Shown piece by piece: positions 36,324 to 45,693 of a DNA stretch of 64,000 nt; positions within the stretch are counted from its first letter, which is position 1, and each line of letters opens with the position of its first letter. The translations under genes were made by a program, and so were the position numbers. The DNA comes from an uncultured Brachyspira sp. Its GTDB lineage: Bacteria; Spirochaetota; Brachyspiria; Brachyspirales; Brachyspiraceae. The notes under the pieces are model-generated. The model saw only the letters and a list, made by a program, of their open reading frames with translations, was not told where the DNA came from and ran no database searches. The stretch covers positions 1 to 64,000 of the forward strand of contig NZ_CAJTQJ010000004.1 in NCBI RefSeq assembly GCF_910578695.1, in the 5' to 3' direction.

Positions 36324-36420
36324 CAAAAAAATCAAATATTATTTATTAAATAAAAAAATACAATCTATCAAAATAAATACATCTTTTTTTAAAAAAAATT
36401 AGATTTATGTGAATATAAAT

Positions 36421-36448
36421 TTGACATGCATATATATTTTTCTATACT
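36421..36448 (+). promoter_or_regulatory. promoter of the acetate transporter gene
   Basis: A near-consensus pair: TTGACA (36421-36426) and TATACT (36443-36448), with a 16-nt spacer, about 35 bases before the start codon. Confidence 0.75.
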
Positions 36449-36482
36449 AGTTAATAGATAGACAATTTATAGGAGTATTTAT

Positions 36483-37094
36483 ATGAATAATGAAGTGAAA
36501 GTAACTCAAACCTTAGCAGATCCTGCACCGTATGGTTTATTTGGTCTTGCTGTAATCTGTTTTATAGCATCCACACAAAAATTAGGAATAACAACAGGAG
36601 TATCAGGACTCATACCTTGGGCTATATTTTTAGGATGTATTCCTCAGTTTGTAGCTGCTATTGTAGATTTTAAAAAAGATAATGTATTAGGAGCAACTGT
36701 ATTCGGAGCTTTCGGAATGTTTTGGTTTGCAGTAGCTTTAACTTGGCTTATTTCTGTTGGGTATTTAGGAGAAGCTATGCAGAAAAGTCTTGATATGAAA
36801 CAATTCGGTTTTGCATGTATAGCATATTTATTTCTTGTAGCACCTTTGAGTATTGCTGCTGCTGAGGCTCATAAGGTATTATTTATTATATTTTTGGCTG
36901 TAGATGTATTATTAGTGGCTATGGCATTAAATTATTTGGGAGTAGCTCCGAAAGAAACTCAGCTTATAGCTGGAATATCTGAACTTGTTGCTGCTTTATT
37001 CGGATTTTATGGTATGGCAGCAGGAGTATTAAATAAAAATTTAGGAAGAGTAGTACTTCCTGTTGGAAAGCCTTTAGGAATATTCAAAAAATAA
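36483..37094 (+). CDS. satP: acetate/succinate transporter, GPR1/FUN34/YaaH family
   Basis: Six membrane segments in 203 residues. The family signature appears as DPAPYGLFG near residue 14 (usual NPAPLGL). These hexameric carriers move acetate and succinate with protons. The pta gene elsewhere in the window (50060) is consistent with acetate metabolism, but the two are not linked. The gene has a strong own promoter, SD AGGAG, and its own terminator. Confidence 0.85.
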   Translation: MNNEVKVTQTLADPAPYGLFGLAVICFIASTQKLGITTGVSGLIPWAIFLGCIPQFVAAIVDFKKDNVLGATVFGAFGMFWFAVALTWLISVGYLGEAMQKSLDMKQFGFACIAYLFLVAPLSIAAAEAHKVLFIIFLAVDVLLVAMALNYLGVAPKETQLIAGISELVAALFGFYGMAAGVLNKNLGRVVLPVGKPLGIFKK

Positions 37095-37112
37095 TTATAT
37101 TGAAATAAAAAG

Positions 37113-37150
37113 AAGTTCATATATATAAAAAAATATATATGGACTTTTTT
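37113..37150 (+). terminator. terminator of the acetate transporter gene
   Basis: A 14-bp stem with one G-U pair (37113-37126 with 37133-37146) and a 6-nt loop, then a T tract. An in-frame ATG at 37139 of the next gene lies inside this hairpin. Confidence 0.85.
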
Positions 37151-37180
37151 TATATTAAAAACTCAGTAAAGGACTTTTTT

Positions 37181-38248
37181 ATGAATGATACTTTAACTTT
37201 AATGAAAGATTTAACAAATGCATTCGGACCTTCAGGTTTTGAAGATGATGTTATAGAAATTATAAAAAACAATACTTCATTTATAGATAATGAAAGAGAT
37301 TCAATAAATAATTTATATTTAGGACTTCAGAAAATAGATAAAAATAAGCCCATAATAGCATTAGACTGCCATATAGATGAAATAGGCTTTATGACAGAAC
37401 ATATAAATGATAATGGTACAATATCTTTTATACCATTAGGAGGCTGGCATATACCTAATATAGTATCGAATTCTGTTGTAATAAAATCTTCATCAGGAGA
37501 ATATATAAAGGGAGTAATAGGCTCAAAACCGCCGCATTTTATGACAGATGAAGATAGAAGAAAACTGCCTTCCCTATCCGATATGTATATAGATGTAGGC
37601 ACTAGAAGCAAAAAAGAAACAGAAGAAGTATTCGGTATATGCATAGGAGACCCGATAGTTCCTGATGCTGATTTCAGATATGACAGCAGAACTAAAAGTA
37701 TATGTGCTAAGGCAATAGATAATAGAGTTGGTGCTTTATGTGTAATAGAAACTTTAAAAGCATTGAAAGATGAAAAATTAGATGTGAATTTAGTAGGTAT
37801 TATGACAGCTCAGGAAGAAGTAGGGACTAGAGGGGCTTCTGTTGCTGCTAATAAAGTAAAGCCTGACTTGGTTATAGTATTTGAAGGTCCTCCAGCTGAT
37901 GATACTTTCTATTATGGAGACAGAGCACATGGAGCAATAGGAAAAGGCACTCAGCTTAGAATTATTGACGGCGGTATGATTACGAATCCTAGATTAAGTA
38001 AATATGCTATAGAAACAGCTAAAAAAAATAATTTGGCTCATCAAATTATAGTTCGTTATAAAGGCTCTACTAATGGTGCAGTTTATCATAAAGCTAATTT
38101 AGGAATACCTAGTATTGTTTTAGGTATAGCAACTAGATATGCTCATAGTCATTACTGCTATGCTTCTTATGATGATATAATATCTTCTATTGAGATAGCT
38201 AAAGCATTAATAAGAAATTTAACTAAAGAGAAAATTAAAGAATTTTAA
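37181..38248 (+). CDS. M42 family metallopeptidase
   Basis: A M42 aminopeptidase (endoglucanase/glutamyl-aminopeptidase type) with two metal ions. The first His/Asp are in DCHIDEIGFM, the linker is AIDNRVG, the catalytic Glu pair is in TAQEEVGTRGA, and the last ligand region is RYAHSHYCY. The AAAGGA 7 nt before ATG 37181 fixes the start; the upstream ATG 37139 sits in the preceding terminator and would give a spurious 14-residue extension. The family forms large TET-like particles that digest peptides; the exact specificity is unknown. Confidence 0.88.
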   Translation: MNDTLTLMKDLTNAFGPSGFEDDVIEIIKNNTSFIDNERDSINNLYLGLQKIDKNKPIIALDCHIDEIGFMTEHINDNGTISFIPLGGWHIPNIVSNSVVIKSSSGEYIKGVIGSKPPHFMTDEDRRKLPSLSDMYIDVGTRSKKETEEVFGICIGDPIVPDADFRYDSRTKSICAKAIDNRVGALCVIETLKALKDEKLDVNLVGIMTAQEEVGTRGASVAANKVKPDLVIVFEGPPADDTFYYGDRAHGAIGKGTQLRIIDGGMITNPRLSKYAIETAKKNNLAHQIIVRYKGSTNGAVYHKANLGIPSIVLGIATRYAHSHYCYASYDDIISSIEIAKALIRNLTKEKIKEF

Positions 38249-38300
38249 AAACTTTATTAAGTTAAAAATATTAAAAAATATATAATACCATTTTTATATT

Positions 38301-38738
38301 TTAACTTTTTACTATATTTCTGAACTTGGAAACATCAAACATTCTAGTAGTTTTGCTTTTTTCAAGAGAAGCTCTTATTATAAGCATACTGCAGTTAAGT
38401 AAATTATCATAAACATAATCAGGATTCAAAATTATAGAACTTAATCTATTATCAGAGGCTTTACAATCTAAATTATCAGGCAAATCATCATCAAATCTAA
38501 AAAATGCCTTATGTTCTGCAAATACAAAATCCTTACTATTCCAATCTATTATTATTTCTTTTGAATTATTTCCTTTATTACTTTTATTACTTTTAACAAC
38601 TAAATATGTATCCTCGCTCCAAGATGATAGTTTATATGCCAGAAGTTTATAAGTAATTGTTTTATCATTTTCTTCTATTTTCCAATCATTTTCTTTTATT
38701 TGATAGACATTAGAATCCATTATATCTTTATCGTCCAT
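38301..38738 (-). CDS. protein of unknown function
   Basis: A 145-residue acidic, Asn/Ser-rich protein without signal or membrane segment. GGAG stands 7 nt before the ATG at 38738, so I prefer it to the ATG at 38756. No family recognised. It follows the sialidase-like gene 65 nt downstream on the same strand and may share its transcript. Confidence 0.6.
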   Translation of the reverse strand: MDDKDIMDSNVYQIKENDWKIEENDKTITYKLLAYKLSSWSEDTYLVVKSNKSNKGNNSKEIIIDWNSKDFVFAEHKAFFRFDDDLPDNLDCKASDNRLSSIILNPDYVYDNLLNCSMLIIRASLEKSKTTRMFDVSKFRNIVKS

Positions 38739-38803
38739 AAGAAATCTCCAAAGCACTATTAATATTTATTATTATATAGTTATATTTATTTTATACAATA
38801 TTT

Positions 38804-39973
38804 TTAATTTAAAGTAAACCTTTTCATATATATTTTTCTAATTTTATTTTTATCTTTATATCCGTAATACACAGAGTATATTATGCCGTCATTTTCAATG
38901 CACCAAGGATATCCGCAGTCAGTACTTTTCATATCAGAATCTATTATAATCTCTTCATTGTTTGCCTTATAATTAATCTTTTCTATATCAAATATATCAT
39001 CTGGATTATCAAAAATTAATCCTCTCACTCCGTAAGGTTTTAATCTGTATCCGTAAGTAAGAAGAAGTTTTCCATTACTCAAAATCAAAGGATTAAGAGT
39101 ATATCCTTTTATATCTGTAAAAATAGGTTTTGAAAAAATCATATCTCTATTTTTAGAAGTTTTTATATCTTTTAAATAACTTATAGATGTAAGTCCGTAT
39201 TCATTATCAATATGAGTTCTTATGAATGCTATAATATTATTTTTATAATTAAGTAAAGAAGGCTCTGCATATTCTATTTTTGATTTTTTTCCATTTATAT
39301 TTTTAAAATCACTTTTTATATTTTTAAAATCACTTTCGCATAAAAAAGTTTTTAACTTCCAATTAATTAAATCTTTGCTGGAAATAATAAAGCATTGATA
39401 TTTAGAATTATTTTTGTTTTTATTATTTTTATAAGCATATATTGGAAAAAGAAGCTCATTATTTAATTTGCATATACTTCCTCTTGCAGCAAAATGCTTC
39501 ATAATATTAAAATTATCTTCATCAATTTTTATAATATAAGGCTTTGAAAAACTTTTACCATTATCATAACTTATACATACACCTATACCGCTTAAAAGAG
39601 CTATTGTATTATCATATTCTATAAAAGTAAAATCTTTAAATAATTCTTTTTCATTCATAGGGTGAAATGTATATCTGAAATAGTATGCCATTATAGTTTT
39701 TTCATCTATTCTAAAAAGCTGTGCATCTTGTTTGGCGGCATCATCTTCTTCAGCAAATTCAAAAACTTTTTCCGTTTTTAAATTATTTAAATTTACATAA
39801 GCAAGCATTGATTTACTCAATGAATGAAGATGAGAATAATGCTTATTTATTTTTGGTGCTGTTCTGAAACTTATCAAGCATTTATTATTATTAAGTTTTA
39901 TAATACTAGGAAATGCTGCATATATTTTTTTATCTTCAAATATAACAGCTTCATCTAAAATATTAATACCCAT
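38804..39973 (-). CDS. sialidase-superfamily (BNR/Asp-box) protein, probable
   Basis: The N-terminal block (FPSIIKLNNNKCLISFRTAP) looks like the FRIP-type strand of six-bladed sialidase folds. One clear Asp box (SYDNGKSFS) follows, with a further Arg-rich strand. No signal peptide is seen. I chose ATG 39973 because AGGA lies 8 nt upstream; starting at 40033 would add a 20-residue basic tail with no SD. A true sialidase needs Arg, Asp, Glu and Tyr positions I cannot confirm, so the substrate is open. Confidence 0.5.
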   Translation of the reverse strand: MGINILDEAVIFEDKKIYAAFPSIIKLNNNKCLISFRTAPKINKHYSHLHSLSKSMLAYVNLNNLKTEKVFEFAEEDDAAKQDAQLFRIDEKTIMAYYFRYTFHPMNEKELFKDFTFIEYDNTIALLSGIGVCISYDNGKSFSKPYIIKIDEDNFNIMKHFAARGSICKLNNELLFPIYAYKNNKNKNNSKYQCFIISSKDLINWKLKTFLCESDFKNIKSDFKNINGKKSKIEYAEPSLLNYKNNIIAFIRTHIDNEYGLTSISYLKDIKTSKNRDMIFSKPIFTDIKGYTLNPLILSNGKLLLTYGYRLKPYGVRGLIFDNPDDIFDIEKINYKANNEEIIIDSDMKSTDCGYPWCIENDGIIYSVYYGYKDKNKIRKIYMKRFTLN

Positions 39974-40079
39974 AAAATTTATCCTAAACTTAAAAAATAT
40001 ATAGAATAATTTTCGGTATAAAAAAGTCTGCATATATAAAAATATATTTTAGAATCTTGATATAATTCCAAAAATAAGA

Positions 40080-40290
40080 ATTATAAGTCTATTTTTCTCC
40101 CGCAATTTTTATGAATGTGAGAGTATCAAAGCTCATAATTTTTATTAGAAATAATAAAAAAGTTTATCAATAGCAATAAAATAAAAAACTTGTGAGTACC
40201 TGATATTCGCAGAATGTCAGGGATTATGCCGATATCGGCCGCAGAGCGACGAACAAGTTTTTTATTAGTAAATAAAGAAAATTATTAATT
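40080..40290. repeat. dispersed structured repeat, copy 4 (inverted)
   Basis: Within a 417-base divergent gap (39974-40390) without a gene. AAAAAACTTGT (40183-40193) pairs with ACAAGTTTTTT (40253-40263), and the palindrome GCCGATATCGGC (40228-40239) sits inside, in reverse orientation to the copy at 17168-17241. The 29-base block at 40120-40148 is an exact inverse of 10019-10047. Confidence 0.8.
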
Positions 40291-40390
40291 ATTTTACAAT
40301 TTTTTATGCCAAGTTAACATACTTCATAAATTTATAATATAAACTTTCGATAATAATTCAAAACAATATAATTTTAATGGGGATTATTAT

Positions 40391-41311
40391 ATGCATAATG
40401 ATTATATTTTAGATAATAAAATATATGTTTTATTAGAAGAGTTTAGCGACTATCTGCAGACTTTAAATTTTGCTGCTCATACTATTAACAGCTACAGAAA
40501 AGATCTAAAAGAATATTTTCAATTTTTAGCTGATAAAAATACTTTATTAGATAATTCTGATCATTATACAGTGAGAGATTATTTAACTTTTTTAAAAAAT
40601 AAATCTCTAACAAATTCCACTATGTCAAGGCATTTATCCTCAATCAAAAAATTTTATAAATATTTAATTAGAAACGGATATTCCGATAAAACTAGAATAG
40701 TAGATATGAAAAGCCCTAAAAGAGAAGAACATATAGCAAGCTTTTTATCTATAGAAGATATTGATAATATATTAGCAATAAATGATGACGGAGATTTTAC
40801 TCTTGTCAGAGATAAGATGATGGCATTATTTATGTATGCAATAGGGTTAAGAGTATCTGAACTTGCATCATTAAAACTCAGTATGATAAAAAAAGGCTCT
40901 GAAACTTTAAGAATATACGGTAAAGGCTCAAAAGTTAGAGACATACCTATACTCCCAATAGTGTATGATAATTGGGATATATATATAGAAAAAAGAAGAA
41001 TAATTCAAAAAGAATATTCTCAAAATAATGATTATCTATTTATAAACAGATTCGGCAAACCTATAAGCGACAGAAGTATAAGAACATCTATGAAACGCCT
41101 TATAAGAAATTCTAATATATCTATAGATTTTTCACCGCATACATTAAGGCATACATTCGCTACTCATCTGCTTAATAATAATGCTGAAATCAGAGGAGTT
41201 CAGGAGTTATTAGGACATGAAACAATATCTACAACTCAAAGATATACGCATGTAACAAATTCAAGATTATTTGAAGTATATAATAAATTTCACCCTCATT
41301 CTAACAGCTAA
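40391..41311 (+). CDS. tyrosine recombinase XerC/XerD
   Basis: A 306-residue site-specific recombinase that resolves chromosome dimers at dif. The N-terminal SAM-like DNA-binding domain is followed by the catalytic set Arg (GLRVSELASL), Lys (GKGSKVRDIP), HTLRHTFATH, and LLGHETISTTQRYTHV ending with the Tyr nucleophile. It has a normal length for core Xer enzymes and no signs of a phage integrase. XerC and XerD cannot be told apart here. No dif-like site is recognisable near it. Confidence 0.9.
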   Translation: MHNDYILDNKIYVLLEEFSDYLQTLNFAAHTINSYRKDLKEYFQFLADKNTLLDNSDHYTVRDYLTFLKNKSLTNSTMSRHLSSIKKFYKYLIRNGYSDKTRIVDMKSPKREEHIASFLSIEDIDNILAINDDGDFTLVRDKMMALFMYAIGLRVSELASLKLSMIKKGSETLRIYGKGSKVRDIPILPIVYDNWDIYIEKRRIIQKEYSQNNDYLFINRFGKPISDRSIRTSMKRLIRNSNISIDFSPHTLRHTFATHLLNNNAEIRGVQELLGHETISTTQRYTHVTNSRLFEVYNKFHPHSNS

Positions 41312-41475
41312 AATATAAAAATTATAAGTAAAAATGGCAGGAATAATTAAAAATAAAGTAATTTAAAAGCTATAATAAAAACAATTTTTATTAACAATTA
41401 AATATTTTAAATAAAAAATATTTGATTTAATTATTAAATATAATATAATAAAAGCAAAAATAAATAGGCAGTTTA

Positions 41476-42879
41476 ATGGAAATAAATTTAGATAATTATA
41501 CAAAAATACCATTAGAACAACTAAAATTCTATAAAGAAGTAATATCAAAAGATAAAATAGAAATTATTGCTAAAAATACAAATGGTATAATTAATATAAT
41601 ACCAAGCAGTAAAATTAATTATTTATTTGAAAATGATAATAATATTTTATTTAAAGACTCAGAATATTATATATACAAATCTTATTTAGAAATGTTTGAT
41701 TTTTTTCTAGGTTTAGATGAGCTTGATAATAAAGATTATTTCTATTCTATTTTTACTAACTGTAAAGATCCTTCCCAAAAAATAAGCAAAGTTCAAGAGC
41801 AAATGCTTGAAGAAATTTTATCTATGGCTAAATATCAAAGAATAGAAAATATCAAAAATCTTATAAAAGAATTACAAGCAGAAGAAAACAAAGATAAATT
41901 TACTATTAAAGCTTGCAATATTATCGGCGAAATACTTATAAAATTAGGACTTATTCAAAGAATAAATGTTATAGGCAATATTAACGATGATGATAAAATA
42001 AATGATTCTAAAAATATAAATGTTAATTATGAAGAGTTAATAAAAAGTACAGCTGAAAGTGCCTTTGTATTATTAAATAAGCATTATGAAAAATATGATA
42101 TGCTGAAAGATACTGTAGGATTTACAGGACATAATATAATAGATCATAGCAATAGATTATTTATGAATATAATAGAGTTTATGATATTCTATAATAAAAA
42201 TATTAATATGGGACTGCTCTCAAAAATAAGAGCAAAATGGATGAATAAGTATATACAGTATTATACAAAAATTTCAAAAAAAAATAAATTCATAAAAGAT
42301 CCGTCAAGATTAGATAATATATTTAAATTAGGAATAAGATCATTTGATTATATTGAAATTGTAAATATGGCAGCAGCAGCATTACTGCATGATATTACTT
42401 TAACAGAAATTATAAATTATCTGCCTACAGAAAATAATTATATTAATAATAATGAAATATATTCTCATTCTATTAAATCTTATAATTATCTTAAATATTC
42501 TATATCTAATAATCAGGATATCAATTTAGCTGTAGGAACTCATCATGAATATTATGGATACGGATACGGACTTTCAATGACTTTATTAGATTCTATTAGA
42601 AGTAAAAGACCTAATTTTGAATATAAGTATTTGATTAGTTTTGATTCTAAAGATATACTCAATTTTGAAGCTTCTGTATTTTACCCTGTAAAAATTTTAG
42701 AAATATTAGATATATATGATTCTTTAAAATACAAACATGATATTTGTCTTGACAGCATTAATACAAATGAAGAAATAATAGATTATATGTATAATAATTT
42801 TCTTAAAGATGAAGTAAAAATTGATTATATAATATTTTCTATTTTCAAAAATTATTTATCGGATATAAAATCATTTTAA
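41476..42879 (+). CDS. HD-domain protein, degenerate HD-GYP-like
   Basis: The N-terminal part is unfamiliar. A C-terminal HD-type domain is seen at GHNIIDHSNR (about residue 215), LLHDITLTEI (about 304), and HHEYYGYGYGLS (about 355). The last is like the HHE...GYP loop of HD-GYP phosphodiesterases, but Pro is absent. A c-di-GMP phosphodiesterase role is possible but unproved. The lipoprotein gene follows by 16 nt, so the two probably share a transcript. Confidence 0.65.
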   Translation: MEINLDNYTKIPLEQLKFYKEVISKDKIEIIAKNTNGIINIIPSSKINYLFENDNNILFKDSEYYIYKSYLEMFDFFLGLDELDNKDYFYSIFTNCKDPSQKISKVQEQMLEEILSMAKYQRIENIKNLIKELQAEENKDKFTIKACNIIGEILIKLGLIQRINVIGNINDDDKINDSKNINVNYEELIKSTAESAFVLLNKHYEKYDMLKDTVGFTGHNIIDHSNRLFMNIIEFMIFYNKNINMGLLSKIRAKWMNKYIQYYTKISKKNKFIKDPSRLDNIFKLGIRSFDYIEIVNMAAAALLHDITLTEIINYLPTENNYINNNEIYSHSIKSYNYLKYSISNNQDINLAVGTHHEYYGYGYGLSMTLLDSIRSKRPNFEYKYLISFDSKDILNFEASVFYPVKILEILDIYDSLKYKHDICLDSINTNEEIIDYMYNNFLKDEVKIDYIIFSIFKNYLSDIKSF

Positions 42880-42895
42880 TACTATAAGGCTGTAT

Positions 42896-43387
42896 ATGAA
42901 ATATTTTATACTTATTATTTTAAGCATTATATTTTCTGCTTCTTGTTTTAAGAACTCACAAAATACAGTTTCTTATGAAGATTCTTATTATGAAGATATT
43001 ATACAAGTAGATTCTCCTAATTCATTTATACCATTAAAAGTAATGGCTGCTCCTCCTAAGCATGCAAAAAACAGCAGATATTTTATAATTAATAAAAATA
43101 TTGCAGAATCTTCATTTGATTATATGAATAATTCATATATATACAGAGCTTCAAAAGACAGTAATGCTTTATTATACTTTTATAAAAATTATACAAATAA
43201 CAGTAAAAAAAATTTTATAATAGAAGATAAATACAAAATTAATGCTAATTATTATGAATTTGATTTTAATGAAAAGTTTATTTTATGGGAAATAAATGAT
43301 ATATATTATTTGTTATATACAAAAGCGAAAGATGATAAAGATTTAACTAATCTCTCATCTTCATATATAAAATCAGTAATGAAATAA
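42896..43387 (+). CDS. lipoprotein of unknown function
   Basis: A signal peptide ends with lipobox SASC (Cys17), so the mature N-terminus is probably lipidated. The rest is Asn/Ser/Tyr-rich with no known domain. The gene lies 16 nt after the HD protein and ends just where the MurB-like gene ends on the opposite strand; their stops are adjacent. Confidence 0.75.
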   Translation: MKYFILIILSIIFSASCFKNSQNTVSYEDSYYEDIIQVDSPNSFIPLKVMAAPPKHAKNSRYFIINKNIAESSFDYMNNSYIYRASKDSNALLYFYKNYTNNSKKNFIIEDKYKINANYYEFDFNEKFILWEINDIYYLLYTKAKDDKDLTNLSSSYIKSVMK

Positions 43388-44317
43388 TCAGCTTAAAAGA
43401 GTGATATTAATTTTGGGATTAAAATCATAATGCTGTTCTATTTTTTTTCTAGTATCTTCTATTAAATTAATAACATCTTCGGCTTTGCTTTTATTATCAG
43501 TATCATCATATAGAAATTCATTAATAATATAGTTAGGAAATCTTTTATGCCATCTCATAGCTCCGAATTTCATATCGATACCGCCTACTCTTTCTACCAT
43601 TTCATAAGCCTTAACATCATTAAAATCTTCAAATACAGGTCCTATACTAGCATCAAGAGGAGCAACAGAACCTCTTATATATCTGAACCAATCTATCCTA
43701 TTATCAATACTTTCAGGACTGTCTTTTTCTAATATAAACACAGATGATAATATAATAATATATTTTCTCTCTTCATCGCTTAAAGCCAAATAATCATTTT
43801 TACTAAGCTCCATAACACTGCAGTATTTTTTATTGAATAATGTTACAGATTTAAGAAAGTTAAGTAAAGATACTCCGAAAGATTCAAATTTATCATATAT
43901 AGCAGCCCCTATTCTAGTATTCACTGAAACCGCAAATTCTAAACCTGATAAATTTCTAATCCTAGCCTCGTGAGAAAGTCTTTCTAAAATAGCTGAACTA
44001 TTAGATTTTAAAATACTGTCATCTAAAAACTCAAAAGCTTCAAATTCACCCTCTAATGATACTATTATGCCCTTATATCCATTGTCAGAAACTATAACCT
44101 TGCTAGTATCACCTATAACAAAATAGTCTATAGTATTAATATGCAGGAAATTAGCAAGCTCCAAAAAATCGGATATTTTTTTTATAACTATATATAAATC
44201 AATATTACCGCCTACATTAAATCTGCTGCATTTACTAAACAGATGATTTATATAATATTCTATATTTTTTTCTTGAAGAAATGTCTCAACTATTTTGTAA
44301 TTGTCTCGCATAATCAT
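43388..44317 (-). CDS. MurB-like protein with missing catalytic residues
   Basis: Resembles UDP-N-acetylenolpyruvoylglucosamine reductase: FNVGG (33-37), GLEFAVSVNTRIGAAIYD and WHKRFPNYIIN. By hand alignment with E. coli and B. subtilis MurB, the residue equivalent to Arg159 (in GYRDS) is not kept, Ser229 (GSxF) is Pro227 in GPVFE, and Glu325 is Lys302. The FAD phosphate-binding start is also weak. It overlaps the end of murC by 32 nt, so it occupies the classical murB place. It may be a non-catalytic relative or a divergent enzyme; a BLAST or structure comparison decides. Confidence 0.7.
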   Translation of the reverse strand: MIMRDNYKIVETFLQEKNIEYYINHLFSKCSRFNVGGNIDLYIVIKKISDFLELANFLHINTIDYFVIGDTSKVIVSDNGYKGIIVSLEGEFEAFEFLDDSILKSNSSAILERLSHEARIRNLSGLEFAVSVNTRIGAAIYDKFESFGVSLLNFLKSVTLFNKKYCSVMELSKNDYLALSDEERKYIIILSSVFILEKDSPESIDNRIDWFRYIRGSVAPLDASIGPVFEDFNDVKAYEMVERVGGIDMKFGAMRWHKRFPNYIINEFLYDDTDNKSKAEDVINLIEDTRKKIEQHYDFNPKINITLLS

Positions 44318-45674
44318 TGCTAATCCTTACTATACTGCCTGCCCCCAAAGTTAAAATTATATCCCCGTCTTTTTTTATATTATCAATCACAGGCAATACT
44401 TCTTCTATATTTTTTACATACCTAACATTATCATTTTGTTTTCTAACTATATTACATATAATTTCTCCATTTATCCCGGCTATAGGAACTTCTCCAGCTG
44501 CATAAATATCTGTTATAATAATTTCATCAGCATCATTAAAAGCATATTCAAAATCATTAAGAAGAAGTTCGGTTCTGCTGTATCTATGGGGCTGAAACAC
44601 CGCTATTATTCTTCTATTTTTATAGGCATTTTTTACAGATGAAAGTGTTGCTTTTATCTCTGTCGGGTGATGGGCATAATCATCAAATAATGTTATTTCT
44701 TTATCATAAAGTTTATTCAATCTTCTTCCTACACCTTCAAAAGTTTTAAGCCCTTTCTTTATAGTATTAACATCTATTTTCAAATGAATTCCTACTCCTA
44801 TAGAAGCCAATGAATTTAAAACATTATGAATACCTATAAGAGGAATAGAAAACTCTCCTAAACATTCTTTATTATGATAAGCTATAAAGTATGTTATAGG
44901 TGCTTCTGTTCTAATAGAGTCTTTATCAATATAAAAATCATATTCTTTACTAAATCCGTAAGAGTAATATTTTTTATTAGCACTTTTAGATAAATCTTTT
45001 ACAACATTATCTTCAAAACATAAAAAAGAACAGCCGTAAAAAGGAACTTTATTAATAAACTCCAAAAACGCAACTCTTAAAGACTCTACATTTCCGTAAT
45101 AGTCTAAATGATCATTATCAATATTAGTAACTATATTAATTACAGGTGAAAGCCTCAAAAAACTTCCGTCGCTTTCATCTGCCTCGCATACCATATATTC
45201 ACTGCTCAAATCATTGCATGCCGCATTGCTTTTTAAATTAAAATGATTTCCGCCTATAATACAAACAGGATTAAGCCCTGCATACATCATTATCTGAGTA
45301 ATCAAAGATGTTGTGGTAGTTTTACCATGCGAGCCTGATACTGCTATACCGTATCTTAAACGCATAAGTTCAGCAAGCATTTCGCCTCTTGATATAACGG
45401 TTATCTTTTTTGCCCTAGCTTCAATTATCTCTTCATTTGTAGGACTTATAGCCGATGAGGTTACAACTGCAGCAACATCATTTTCCACATTTTGGGCTTT
45501 ATGTCCATAATATACTTTTATTCCTAAGCCTTCTAAAGATTCTGTTTTAGCAGTTTTAGATAAATCGCTTCCTGTTATAGTAAAGCCTATAGCATTAAGT
45601 ACGCTTGCTATGGCACTCATTCCAATTCCGCCTATTCCTATAAAATGAATTTTCTCTTTTCTATTTGTAAACAT
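44286..45674 (-). CDS. murC: UDP-N-acetylmuramate--L-alanine ligase
   Basis: Adds L-Ala to UDP-MurNAc in peptidoglycan synthesis. The N-terminal Rossmann GIGGIGMSAIA, the ATP loop SGSHGKTTTT, the Mg site EADESDGSF, and FDDYAHHPTEI are in order. Length 462 is normal. It sits between murG and the MurB-like gene in a minus-strand cluster (ftsW-murG-murC-murB). Confidence 0.95.
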   Translation of the reverse strand: MFTNRKEKIHFIGIGGIGMSAIASVLNAIGFTITGSDLSKTAKTESLEGLGIKVYYGHKAQNVENDVAAVVTSSAISPTNEEIIEARAKKITVISRGEMLAELMRLRYGIAVSGSHGKTTTTSLITQIMMYAGLNPVCIIGGNHFNLKSNAACNDLSSEYMVCEADESDGSFLRLSPVINIVTNIDNDHLDYYGNVESLRVAFLEFINKVPFYGCSFLCFEDNVVKDLSKSANKKYYSYGFSKEYDFYIDKDSIRTEAPITYFIAYHNKECLGEFSIPLIGIHNVLNSLASIGVGIHLKIDVNTIKKGLKTFEGVGRRLNKLYDKEITLFDDYAHHPTEIKATLSSVKNAYKNRRIIAVFQPHRYSRTELLLNDFEYAFNDADEIIITDIYAAGEVPIAGINGEIICNIVRKQNDNVRYVKNIEEVLPVIDNIKKDGDIILTLGAGSIVRISNDYARQLQNS

Positions 45675-45693
45675 ATTTTCCTCAATTTATCAA

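Noticed and set aside
36446..36454. ACTAGTTAA, resembling the E. coli trp operator, in the acetate transporter promoter
   Set aside because: Only one half plus centre matches; a nine-base AT-rich match occurs by chance and the gene has no known link to tryptophan.
38804..39973. Calling the protein a confirmed sialidase
   Set aside because: Only one Asp box and a general FRIP-like strand are visible; the catalytic triad was not demonstrated.
40264..40390. dif site near the Xer recombinase gene
   Set aside because: No 28-bp two-arm sequence with a 6-bp centre was recognisable.
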